Source of the DNA: Promethearchaeota archaeon
Lineage (GTDB): Archaea; Asgardarchaeota; Lokiarchaeia; Sigyniarchaeales; SOKP01
DNA length: 23,369 nucleotides
Assembly: GCA_019894815.1 (NCBI GenBank)
Contig: JAGXNU010000010.1
Location: forward strand, 1 to 23,369
Direction: 5' to 3'
Below the pieces are notes generated by a model. The model saw only the letters and a program-made list of their open reading frames with translations, was not told where the DNA came from and did no database searches. The position numbers and the translations under genes were made by a program. Below, piece by piece: positions 14,790 to 21,851 of this stretch. Position 1 is the first letter of the stretch; every line of letters begins with the position of its first letter.

Positions 14790-16253
14790 TTATTCACCAC
14801 TCTCTATTTTTCTAAGTAGTTCATCCTTGGTTTTAGATATCAAGTAATATGAATCTTCACTTTTTTTTGTTACCTCTTGATACGGAATGTTTAATTCTCT
14901 TGCGAGAATTTCCATCACTCTTGGGCGGCAAAATCCTCCTTGACACCTGCCCATTCCAGGTCTACAACGAAATTTAACTCCATCTACCGTAGTTGCGCCC
15001 ACTGGTGCATGAATAGCATTTAAAATCTCTTTTTCGGGAATCGTTTCGCACCTACAAATGATTCGCCCCCAAGCAGGATCTTTCCTAATTTTTTGATCGA
15101 GTTCATCTTTAGAAAAGTTAGTAAAGAGTTCAGGTTTAGGTCGAATAGGATTATATTTGTCATTGGATTTCAAATCGACACCAAGCAGCTCGAGATATTC
15201 GGTCACTCTCTCTGCAATTGCATAACAAGATGTCAATCCAGGAGATAAAATCCCTGCAACGTTGATGAATCCATAAACATCAGTATTATCAATTATAAAG
15301 TCATAAGTATTTGGTATTGCTCTCAAACCAGCAAAGTTTCTAATTGAGGCACGACCAGGTAGTTTAGGCACTAATTTTCGTGCCCCTTCAAGTATTTCTT
15401 TTAAACCTGCTTCTGTCGTCGTAGTATCTTCTTTATCTGATATATTTTGGGCGTTTGGTCCTACAAAAGTATTTCCGTGGGCAGTGGGGCAAACTAATAT
15501 CCCTTTTGAAACTTTTGTTGCTGTTGGAAAAAGAATTTTGTTCAGATGCATCGCATTGCGATCAAATAATATATATTCGCCTTTCCGAGGCATTAAATCA
15601 AAATAGTCTAGCCCTACCATCTTAGAAATCTTAGATGCAAATAATCCAGCAGCATTGATAACATTATGAGCTTTAAAAACACCTTTCTTAGTTTTTAATT
15701 CGAAAATATAGTTTTGATGACGAATTCGTCTAACCTTATGATTTCGAAAAAACTTTACACCATTCATTGCTGCGTTCTCTGCTAATGCGAAAGTCATCTC
15801 ATATGGGCTCACAATCCCTGCAGAGGGCGCATGAAGTACTCCTACCACATCATCAGTTAAATTTGGTTCCATGTGTTTAATTTTTGTCTTATCCAGTATT
15901 AATTCTAAGCCTATGATGCCATCTTGAATCCCATTGTTCCGTTCTTCTTCTAACTCTTTAATTTGACCATCTTCTAAAGCAACTACAAAAGACCCTATCC
16001 TTTGAAAAGGAAAATTAAGCTCCTCAGCAGCTTGAGTATACATTTTATTTCCTTTGATGCACATATCACGTTTTATATACTCTCTTTCAGCAGCATAACC
16101 GGCATGAACAACTCCTGAATTAGCTTTTGTGGTACCCGAAGCTATATCTGCTTCTTTTTCTAATAAAGCAATCTTAATATCATATTTAGAGAGTGTGCGT
16201 GCTATACAGCATCCAATCACGCCACCTCCAATAATGACTACATCATAAATCAA
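14790..16253 (-). CDS. GlpA-type FAD glycerol-3-phosphate dehydrogenase with BFD-like [2Fe-2S] domain
   Basis: A 487-residue protein. The DAO-fold flavoprotein domain starts IYDVVIIGGGVIGCCIARTL and includes the substrate-side motif SGTTKANSGVVHAGY (about 39-53). A C-terminal BFD-like cluster domain (about 398-445) has CRC (400, 402), then Cys 430, 437 and 442 in FRCRPGMGRCQGGFC. This is the architecture of the GlpA-type dehydrogenases found with an FAD/NAD partner and DUF1667 in anaerobes. They oxidise sn-glycerol-3-phosphate to dihydroxyacetone phosphate, or run in reverse. Related DAO enzymes oxidise 2-hydroxyglutarate and other hydroxy acids, so the substrate is probable but not proven. 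The start is TTG 16253, with Shine-Dalgarno AAGGAG at 16263-16268 nine bases upstream. It is the first gene of a four-gene operon. Confidence 0.88.
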   Translation of the reverse strand: MIYDVVIIGGGVIGCCIARTLSKYDIKIALLEKEADIASGTTKANSGVVHAGYAAEREYIKRDMCIKGNKMYTQAAEELNFPFQRIGSFVVALEDGQIKELEEERNNGIQDGIIGLELILDKTKIKHMEPNLTDDVVGVLHAPSAGIVSPYEMTFALAENAAMNGVKFFRNHKVRRIRHQNYIFELKTKKGVFKAHNVINAAGLFASKISKMVGLDYFDLMPRKGEYILFDRNAMHLNKILFPTATKVSKGILVCPTAHGNTFVGPNAQNISDKEDTTTTEAGLKEILEGARKLVPKLPGRASIRNFAGLRAIPNTYDFIIDNTDVYGFINVAGILSPGLTSCYAIAERVTEYLELLGVDLKSNDKYNPIRPKPELFTNFSKDELDQKIRKDPAWGRIICRCETIPEKEILNAIHAPVGATTVDGVKFRCRPGMGRCQGGFCRPRVMEILARELNIPYQEVTKKSEDSYYLISKTKDELLRKIESGE

Positions 16254-16262
16254 TAAACTTAA

Positions 16263-16268
16263 CTCCTT
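16263..16268 (-). promoter_or_regulatory. Shine-Dalgarno site for the TTG start at 16253
   Basis: AAGGAG on the minus strand, nine bases before TTG 16253. It supports this non-ATG start. Confidence 0.65.
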
Positions 16269-16355
16269 ATATAATGAAATTATAATCTTGCGTCTTTATT
16301 ATTAGAAAACTTTTCTTCTTTAAAACTTATGGAGGAGAATATATTTTTCCTTTGA

Positions 16356-16441
16356 TTTCATTAATTTCTCCACTAATAAACGAGGTAATTTAAAAAAATT
16401 TCATTAATTTCTCCACTAATAAACGTGGTAATTTAAAAAAA
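16356..16441. repeat. 43-bp direct tandem duplication, one mismatch
   Basis: Copy 1 (16356-16398) and copy 2 (16399-16441) abut exactly and differ at one base (A at 16383, T at 16426). Copy 2 contains the stop codon of the 16433-16777 gene, so copy 1 is a fresh duplication of that gene's last bases and 3' flank. Each copy gives a T7 run on the minus strand. Copy 2 can form a CCAC/GTGG hairpin (16413-16428), which the mismatch breaks in copy 1. It may act as a doubled terminator. Confidence 0.95.
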
Positions 16442-16777
16442 TACTTGAAGAAGCCAGAATAAGTTAAAAGCGAAGGCTAAAATCATTAATCCTACTGTTA
16501 AAGGATTAAATATCGTACCTTTTAAGGATTTATCTTGTTTTAATCTCAGATTTCCTTGGAGTAAATTATCTACCTGTTTGAATTTTGAACCTACTTCTTG
16601 TTTGAGGTGATAAGAGCCTAAAAATCTTGGACTCCTTAATTGTTTTATGATATTATTTGGATCAGTTGAATTAATCCTGTTCAATCTGTTATTATTCATT
16701 AATTCTTCATAATCAACGATAATACGAGGATCTCCTCGATTACCAAATTCCTTTCTGTTAGTATTTTCTGAAGTCAT
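16433..16777 (-). CDS. Small tail-anchored protein, unknown function
   Basis: A 114-residue protein. Residues 1-88 are polar and basic (for example NNNRLNRINSTDPNNIIKQL and SPRFLGSYHLKQEVGSKFKQ). One hydrophobic helix follows at about 92-112 (GLMILAFAFNLFWLLQVFF), reaching the C-terminus, so it is a tail anchor with a cytoplasmic domain. It has no catalytic motif and no recognised family. A TATA-like stretch (about 16789-16800) lies some 18-25 bp upstream of ATG 16777, suggesting a leaderless transcript. It is co-directional with the longin-like gene, 58 bp upstream of it. The small basic domain could bind RNA, nucleotide or an acidic partner. The 3' end of the gene lies inside the 43-bp tandem duplication. 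Confidence 0.7.
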   Translation of the reverse strand: MTSENTNRKEFGNRGDPRIIVDYEELMNNNRLNRINSTDPNNIIKQLRSPRFLGSYHLKQEVGSKFKQVDNLLQGNLRLKQDKSLKGTIFNPLTVGLMILAFAFNLFWLLQVFF

Positions 16778-16835
16778 ACTTTCGATAAAATAATATACAG
16801 CTAATCTTAAATTCTTTATGATTATTGAATATGAG

Positions 16836-17252
16836 TTACCAGAAAGCTTCTTTCATTTTATCAGTAGAACCTTTTTCTAAAGAACCCCCAATAGTAGATC
16901 CGAAATCTGAAAAAATACTCACATCATTATCCCAACTTATAAGCACTTCTGGAGGATAGCTTTGAAAAAATAGATCCCCAATTTTTTTCAATTCCTCTTC
17001 CGCTTTTTTCTCTTTAATCTTATTAGAGGTACTCCCAATAAAGAGAAAATTCCTCCTTTTCACAACAATAAATTTCAGATTACTGAGTTCGAAATTAGTA
17101 ATGCCTCCTTCTGAAAGCTTCTCTGCAAACATGTTCAGTGCGGACATTAACCCACCGAACAATTGGGGATTGATTTTCTCATCCTTAACTCGCGAATAGA
17201 GCACAACTCCAGTTGAGGTGAGGATCCATAGATCTTTGAGTATTTTTGCCAC
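16836..17252 (-). CDS. Longin/roadblock-like small domain protein
   Basis: A 138-residue soluble protein. The pattern LWILTSTGVVLYSRV (strand-turn-strand) is followed by INPQLFGGLMSALNMFAEKL (amphipathic helix), FELSNLKFIVVKRRNFLFIG (two strands) and a long C-terminal helix. This matches the profilin-like longin or roadblock fold, abundant in Asgard archaea and in eukaryotic trafficking and small-GTPase regulators (SRP receptor alpha, sigma adaptins, TRAPP, MON1). The C-terminal tail SIFSDFGSTIGGSLEKG is polar. It starts at GTG 17252, with GGGA a few bases upstream and a TATA box at about 17301-17308. No Ras-like GTPase is in the window, so the partner is unknown. Fold assignment is from pattern only; a Roadblock/LC7 domain is the main alternative. 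Confidence 0.68.
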   Translation of the reverse strand: MAKILKDLWILTSTGVVLYSRVKDEKINPQLFGGLMSALNMFAEKLSEGGITNFELSNLKFIVVKRRNFLFIGSTSNKIKEKKAEEELKKIGDLFFQSYPPEVLISWDNDVSIFSDFGSTIGGSLEKGSTDKMKEAFW

Positions 17253-17300
17253 TTTATTTCCCTATTCCATTGGTTGATGTGATTGCACTGACAAAATTCT

Positions 17301-17308
17301 ATATAAAA
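17301..17308 (-). promoter_or_regulatory. TATA box of the longin-like gene
   Basis: TTTTATAT on the minus strand, centred about 52 bp upstream of GTG 17252, leaving a leader of about 25 nt with a GGGA motif. Confidence 0.45.
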
Positions 17309-17448
17309 TAATAAAAATATTTCCTAAAATAAATTTCTATTGTCATTAAATGTTAGTTTATAAAAATATAAAGTAATTTAATTTAAATTGAATAATTTTG
17401 TAAAATTTTTATTATTTACGACTTTATCAACATAAGGTGTGTTAGGAC

Positions 17449-18729
17449 ATTAATTTAATAGTTGATTATGGAAAAACGGGGCTCACAATTTTCTTGTGCC
17501 CTAAATGGAATGTAGAAGTACTTAAACCAAAACACCAACAAATATTGAAGGATCCACTTCAAACCATTCAAGATAAAATTAAACACCCAGTTGGATCACC
17601 ATCACTTAAACAAATCGTAATGGAAAAAGGTCACGTGGGAAAAGTATGCATCGTTTCTTCAGATTCTACTCGTCCAGTGCCCTCTCACATTTTATTAGAA
17701 GCTTTAATCAATGAACTTAATAATTATGGAATAAAAGATACCCAAATTATCATTCTGATTGCAACTGGGCTTCATAGACCATCTCGAGAGGTAGAACATG
17801 AAATAATTTTAGGAAAGAAGCTTTACGGAAGAATTGAGTGTGTAGATCATGTAGCAACTGATAGGAACAATCTCACATTTTTAGGAAAATCTAAAACAGG
17901 AATTCCTATATACATTAATAAATATTATCTTGAGAGCGATATTAAGATTTTAACGGGATACGTTGAACCACATTTCTTCTTTGGTTTTTCGGGGGGTTGT
18001 AAATCCATAGTTCCCGGCATAGCAGGAGCAAGCACTATCCAAGCAAACCATTCAGCTCAATTAATCGCTTCAGAAAACTCGCGATTTGGTAAATATCAAA
18101 ATAATCCAATGTACTCGAATTCCATGGAAATGGCACATATTGCGGGAGTAGATTTCATTGTAAATGCATGTATTGATGAAAACCATCAAATAACAAATGT
18201 GGCTGTAGGAGCATTAGAAGTAGCACATGATCTCCTTGTTCAATATCAATTGAAAAAGGCATTTAGCCCAATAAAAAGACCATACGATATCATTGTATGT
18301 GGTAATGGGGGATTTCCTCTCGATTTAAATCTCTACCAAGCTGTTAAAAGCATGGCAATAGGTGAAATGGGTGTGAAACAGGGAGGAACAATCATTTCTG
18401 TAAACGAGTGTTCTGATGGTATAGGGGAAGAAAATTTTAAAGAACTTCTTTTTTCTGGAATGACCCCTAAAGAGTTACATGATAAAATCGTTCAAAAAAA
18501 GATCCTAGTTCCCGATCAATGGCAAATCCAAGTGTTAACAAGGGTTCTCCAAAAAGCAGATATCTACCTGGTTTCAGAATTAAGAAAAAATGAGTTAGGT
18601 AATATTGGATTAAAATATGCTCGGACGGTAGAAAACGCAATTTCTAAAGGACTAAAAAAACACGGTCCAGATGCTCATATCTTAATTTTACCTCACGGAC
18701 CTCAAATAATCCCTCATTTTATACAATAA
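17449..18729 (+). CDS. larA: LarA-family nickel-pincer 2-hydroxyacid (lactate) racemase, probable AUU start
   Basis: A LarA homologue. LarA racemises lactate or other 2-hydroxy acids using a nickel-pincer nucleotide made by LarB, LarC and LarE. From ATT 17449 the protein is 426 residues. Key positions are D72 and R75 (SSDSTRPVPSH), H109 (ATGLHRP), H175 (GYVEPHFFFGFSGG), K185 (GGCKS, the lysine that carries the cofactor) and H201 (ANHS). As I recall the Lactobacillus plantarum enzyme (D72, R75, H108, H174, K184, H200), the numbering almost coincides, which supports this start. The only canonical start is TTG 17494. It would drop 15 residues including VDYGKTGLTIFL, the expected family N-terminus. 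No ATG, GTG or TTG lies between the in-frame TAG (17443) and 17494. No larBCE is nearby. The native substrate may be another hydroxy acid. Confidence 0.88.
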   Translation: MNLIVDYGKTGLTIFLCPKWNVEVLKPKHQQILKDPLQTIQDKIKHPVGSPSLKQIVMEKGHVGKVCIVSSDSTRPVPSHILLEALINELNNYGIKDTQIIILIATGLHRPSREVEHEIILGKKLYGRIECVDHVATDRNNLTFLGKSKTGIPIYINKYYLESDIKILTGYVEPHFFFGFSGGCKSIVPGIAGASTIQANHSAQLIASENSRFGKYQNNPMYSNSMEMAHIAGVDFIVNACIDENHQITNVAVGALEVAHDLLVQYQLKKAFSPIKRPYDIIVCGNGGFPLDLNLYQAVKSMAIGEMGVKQGGTIISVNECSDGIGEENFKELLFSGMTPKELHDKIVQKKILVPDQWQIQVLTRVLQKADIYLVSELRKNELGNIGLKYARTVENAISKGLKKHGPDAHILILPHGPQIIPHFIQ

Positions 18730-18784
18730 AGTAATTCTTATCGATGATAATTTCTAGCGAAATGTGCGACATTTTAAAAATACA

Positions 18785-18943
18785 ATGGAGACCTTACGCG
18801 AAGAGAAAATTGAATTCTGGAAGTCCGTTCTAGAAGAATACAACAAAGATAGAGAAGGATACAACCTCGTTTTTCGAACCAAAAGTGCAAGACAGGAAGA
18901 TGATCTTGATAGGGTTTCAAGAGGCGAAATTCCACTTAGATAA
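18785..18943 (+). CDS. Possible small protein, 52 residues
   Basis: ATG 18785 to TAA 18941-18943 encodes a charged helical peptide starting METLREEKIEFWKSVLEEYN and ending RVSRGEIPLR. Codon use looks protein-like (balanced charged and aromatic residues, no low complexity), and the stretch is less AT-rich than its flanks. The frame could extend to GTG 18764. No Shine-Dalgarno site or clear TATA box is visible. It may be a real small gene or the 3' remnant of a larger one. No family was recognised. Confidence 0.45.
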   Translation: METLREEKIEFWKSVLEEYNKDREGYNLVFRTKSARQEDDLDRVSRGEIPLR

Positions 18944-19286
18944 ATAGCTAACTCAAAATATATTTTTACTTTTAAAATATAATGGAATTTATTTCCCATA
19001 ATTATGACGGGGATAAATGTGGGAAAACATTTGTTATCCTTTAACGAACAACATCCACAAATAATAACATTTTTATATTGGCGTATGAATAATACTTTAT
19101 TGCAGTACGGGATAAAATATTATATTCTAAAACGTAAAGAAATAAATACTAAAAAAAAGTTAATAACATATTAAACGATAATAATTAGTAATTTCTCTCA
19201 CGAACTTACGAATAACTATCATTTTTCCCAAATATAAAAATAAATGTAAAGCAGTCAAAAAAAGTATTTTTTTAAATCTGTTTTTA
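18944..19286 (+). other. Non-coding stretch with a possible structured element
   Basis: No convincing gene on either strand. It holds the fold-back sequences at 18987-19039 described separately, then AT-rich DNA leading to the TFB promoter. No tRNA-like or rRNA-like sequence was seen. Confidence 0.5.
18987..19039 (+). other. Overlapping alternative inverted repeats
   Basis: Arm 18987-18996 (ATTTATTTCC) can pair with GGGGATAAAT at 19009-19018, with two G-U pairs in RNA. The enclosed loop contains the palindrome CATAATTATG. The second arm, GGATAAATGT (19011-19020), can instead pair with ACATTTGTTATCC (19027-19039) with a 3-nt bulge. The two stems share 19011-19018 and exclude each other. AT-rich chance pairing is possible. 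Confidence 0.3.
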
Positions 19287-19290
19287 TGTT

Positions 19291-19298
19291 TTTTATAT
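19291..19298 (+). promoter_or_regulatory. TATA box of the TFB gene
   Basis: TTTTATAT is centred about 27 bp upstream of ATG 19322, predicting a leaderless transcript. Confidence 0.55.
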
Positions 19299-19321
19299 TT
19301 CAAAATAAAAAGTGAATTATT

Positions 19322-20266
19322 ATGACAAGTAATTATAAAGACCGCTTGCGAAGCACAAGACCAGATGAAGAAGTTGAAACGGATAGTTGCTCTACCGGTT
19401 TTGAAGAATGCTGCGAAAATCCTTGTGTAGAATCAAAAGAGGGAGATAACGTGTGTTTAAACTGTGGGATGATTGTTAGCAGGAATCTCGTGGGCAACGA
19501 ACGACGTGCTTACACAGTAGAAGAGGTAAACAAGCGCCGCAGAACCGAACCAAGATGGAGAGAATTTGGGCCGCGTACTATGCTCCCGAATACAAAAATT
19601 GACAGTAAAGGTCGCTTGATTAACGCAAAGGGAAAAACTCTGTTCTCAAGGCTGTCGAAAATCCAAAATTCGTTGATTTCAAGCATTGAGAGGAACTTCT
19701 GGGAAGCAAAACCTAAGCTCAAAATGCTCACATCTAAAATGAACATTCCAGAGCACATTAAAGAAACTGCTTGGAAAATTTATAGTGTAGTAGCTAAAAA
19801 GAAATTAACAATGGGAAGATCAATTGACGGTTTTATTGCAGCTTCCTTATATGCCGCAATCAGAGTACATGAATTCCCCCGATTATTAGAAGAAGTATGC
19901 GATGCCTCAATGACTCCACGTAGAACTGTCCACCGTTCATTAGGCATGATTGTAAAGGAAGTACTACCTGAACTAAATCTGAGGTATAAACCTATTACTG
20001 CTGAAGCTTTAGTATTTCGATTTGGAAACGACTTGGATTTATCCATGGAAGTTCAAAAGAAAGCAATTGATATGCTTAGAGTAGCATCAAAAAATGGATT
20101 ACTACGCACAGGAAAAGATCCCAAAGGTTTAGCCGCAAGTGTTATTTACATGGCTGCCAAAGCAAGTGATTGTAGAAAAACGCAAGCAGAAGTGTCTGGT
20201 GTGGCTAAGGTCACCGAAGTTACGCTTAGAAGCCGTTCTAAGCAAATTAAGATGAAATTATCCTAA
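19322..20266 (+). CDS. tfb: Transcription initiation factor TFB (TFIIB), divergent
   Basis: A 314-residue protein. An acidic N-terminus rich in Cys leads to a zinc ribbon (Cys 30/31, 35, 45, 48; CVESKEGDNVCLNCGMIVS), then a B-linker-like region (RRAYTVEE, EPRWREFGPRTMLPNTKIDS). Two cyclin folds follow: about 105-205 (KLTMGRSIDGFIAASLYAAI and TPRRTVHRSLGMI) and 212-314 (RTGKDPKGLAASVIYMAAKA and the recognition helix TEVTLRSRSKQIKMKL). TFB binds TBP-TATA and BRE DNA and recruits RNA polymerase. The zinc ribbon is short: nine residues between its Cys pairs, where I expect about 15-17 in canonical TFBs. The first repeat lacks the usual arginine-rich RSL block. This suggests a specialised paralogue rather than the main TFB. 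Its promoter is leaderless with a good TATA box. Confidence 0.9.
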   Translation: MTSNYKDRLRSTRPDEEVETDSCSTGFEECCENPCVESKEGDNVCLNCGMIVSRNLVGNERRAYTVEEVNKRRRTEPRWREFGPRTMLPNTKIDSKGRLINAKGKTLFSRLSKIQNSLISSIERNFWEAKPKLKMLTSKMNIPEHIKETAWKIYSVVAKKKLTMGRSIDGFIAASLYAAIRVHEFPRLLEEVCDASMTPRRTVHRSLGMIVKEVLPELNLRYKPITAEALVFRFGNDLDLSMEVQKKAIDMLRVASKNGLLRTGKDPKGLAASVIYMAAKASDCRKTQAEVSGVAKVTEVTLRSRSKQIKMKLS

Positions 20267-20308
20267 TCGGAAAAATTTATCTTTGATTAAAATATTACGG
20301 ATTACACC

Positions 20309-20328
20309 TTTTTTTATTTTTCTTTTAT
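20309..20328 (+). terminator. T-rich terminator after TFB
   Basis: A tract with 17 T in 20 bases begins about 40 bp after the TFB stop, typical of archaeal intrinsic termination. Confidence 0.5.
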
Positions 20329-20480
20329 TATTAAATCAACATATTCAATCCCTAGATTAGATTCATTAAAACATTCTATATTAAAACTTGCCAAGATTGG
20401 TATAGTTAATATTTAAATGGAAATTTTAAATTATATCTAACTTGATTTCATATCATTCCTATTGTAAATCGTGTTCTAAG

Positions 20481-20490
20481 ATTTATATAA
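20481..20490 (+). promoter_or_regulatory. TATA box of the PlsY-kinase tandem
   Basis: ATTTATATAA lies about 77 bp upstream of ATG 20563, predicting a leader of about 50 nt with a strong Shine-Dalgarno site. Confidence 0.5.
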
Positions 20491-20547
20491 CGAAATGGTT
20501 TACTATTTATTGAACTTTCAATTAGGAAATCTTATAGTACTAATAAT

Positions 20548-20554
20548 AAGGAGG
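20548..20554 (+). promoter_or_regulatory. Strong Shine-Dalgarno site of the first PlsY-kinase gene
   Basis: AAGGAGG, eight bases before ATG 20563; the strongest ribosome-binding site in the window. Confidence 0.75.
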
Positions 20555-20562
20555 ATTAGTAA

Positions 20563-21768
20563 ATGGAACCATTAGAAATATTACTTTCAATAACCATTTT
20601 GGTTATGTCATATTTTATAGGTTCGGTGAACCCCGGATATTTATTCGGCAAGATGAAGGGAATAGATATTAGAGAGCATGGTACAAAAAATGCTGGAACA
20701 TCAAATACGTATAAAGTTTTAGGATTAAAATATGCTGCACCAACCGCTTTTTATGATACGTTTAAGAGTTTATTCATGATCTATATCGCCACCTTACTAG
20801 GCGTACCTCTTTTCTTTGCCCATCTAAGTGGAATCATGACCATAGTAGGTCATGTTTTTCCATTTTACATGAACTTTCGAGGGGGTCAAGGAGTTGCTGC
20901 GGGTACTGGAATGATGTTATTTTACATTGTATCCTATTTTACTCTTGATTTTAGTTTATTGTACTTCATAATTTTTGAAATGGTGTTAGTAGCTATTTTT
21001 ACATATGTAACTAGACGTGGTACTATTTTGTCCTTGATAGTACTTCCTCCTTTTGGGTATTTTGTACACGTGACTTACCCAATGCATCCTTTTAATCTAT
21101 TTTTTTGGATAATTCTCGCACATATCATGTATATTGGAGCGTTAAATGTTATAACTCGCAAAACAATACAAATCACGGATGAAAATTATACCGGACATAA
21201 ATGGAGGGTATTAACCCGATCATTTTCCATATTATTTGTTGTTTTTTACGTGGTTTATTCACAGGCGATAGCTCTATTAATCATAGGAATTGTTTCGATG
21301 GCATTTATCATGCTTGACATGATAAGATTCTTACATAAGCAGACGAACGTGCTACTACAAGAAAAAGCTAAAAAATTATTTCGAAAAAATGAATATCAAG
21401 CATTTTCTTCAATGACGATATTTCTCACAGCTTTTTTCGTTACAATACTCGTGTTTCCAAAAGAAATCGCTATTGCTGCAACTACATTTTTAATATTCGG
21501 TGACACTTTTGGTAAGATATTTGGTTTAGCATTTGGCAAGCACAAAATCTTGAATAAAACGGTTGAGGGTACTTTAGCATATTTTGGATGCATTCTGATC
21601 TGTAGCTACGTTTTGTATACACTTTTGGACATATCACCTTACATTCTCATCTTCGGGGGGCTTTCTGCTCCTTTTATCGAATTATTTTCCATGGGAATGA
21701 ATGATAATATCACGGTGCCCATATTCAGTGGAACCATAATGTATGTCGTGTTTTTAGCAGGACTTTGA
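20563..21768 (+). CDS. PlsY-type glycerol-3-phosphate acyltransferase fused to dolichol/phytol-kinase-like domain (copy 1)
   Basis: A 401-residue polytopic membrane protein. Residues 1-200 carry the PlsY motifs: GSVNPGYLFGKMKGIDIREH then GTKNAGTSN (20-48; bacterial form about GSGNxGATN), YDTFKS (64-69), and GHVFPFYMNFRGGQGVAAGTG (96-116). PlsY transfers acyl from acyl-phosphate to sn-glycerol-3-phosphate. Residues 220-401 resemble the CTP-dependent dolichol/phytol/diacylglycerol kinase family: FGDTFGKIFG (312-321), NKTVEGTLAYFG (331-342) and the C-terminal SMGMNDNITVPIFSG (376-390). Bacterial PlsY is about 200 residues, so the second half is a true fusion. It probably links glycerophosphate acylation to a CTP-using phosphorylation or activation step in the membrane. 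It is followed 83 bp later by a paralogue with the same architecture. Confidence 0.85.
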   Translation: MEPLEILLSITILVMSYFIGSVNPGYLFGKMKGIDIREHGTKNAGTSNTYKVLGLKYAAPTAFYDTFKSLFMIYIATLLGVPLFFAHLSGIMTIVGHVFPFYMNFRGGQGVAAGTGMMLFYIVSYFTLDFSLLYFIIFEMVLVAIFTYVTRRGTILSLIVLPPFGYFVHVTYPMHPFNLFFWIILAHIMYIGALNVITRKTIQITDENYTGHKWRVLTRSFSILFVVFYVVYSQAIALLIIGIVSMAFIMLDMIRFLHKQTNVLLQEKAKKLFRKNEYQAFSSMTIFLTAFFVTILVFPKEIAIAATTFLIFGDTFGKIFGLAFGKHKILNKTVEGTLAYFGCILICSYVLYTLLDISPYILIFGGLSAPFIELFSMGMNDNITVPIFSGTIMYVVFLAGL

Positions 21769-21851
21769 TAAATTTCGAATATGCATTTTTATAAGAATTG
21801 TCTTCTTAATTACTTATTACGAAATTTTTGATCTAAGAAGAAGGTGAAGAA

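Noticed and set aside
16356..16441. 43-bp repeats as a CRISPR fragment
   Set aside because: The two copies abut with no spacer, only two copies exist, and no cas genes are present.
18754..18999. Minus-strand ORF of 81 codons between LarA and TFB
   Set aside because: Ser/Leu-rich composition of a shadow frame, opposite the more protein-like 52-residue plus-strand ORF; no start signals.
19510..20046. Two minus-strand ORFs inside TFB
   Set aside because: Shadows of a clearly identified gene.
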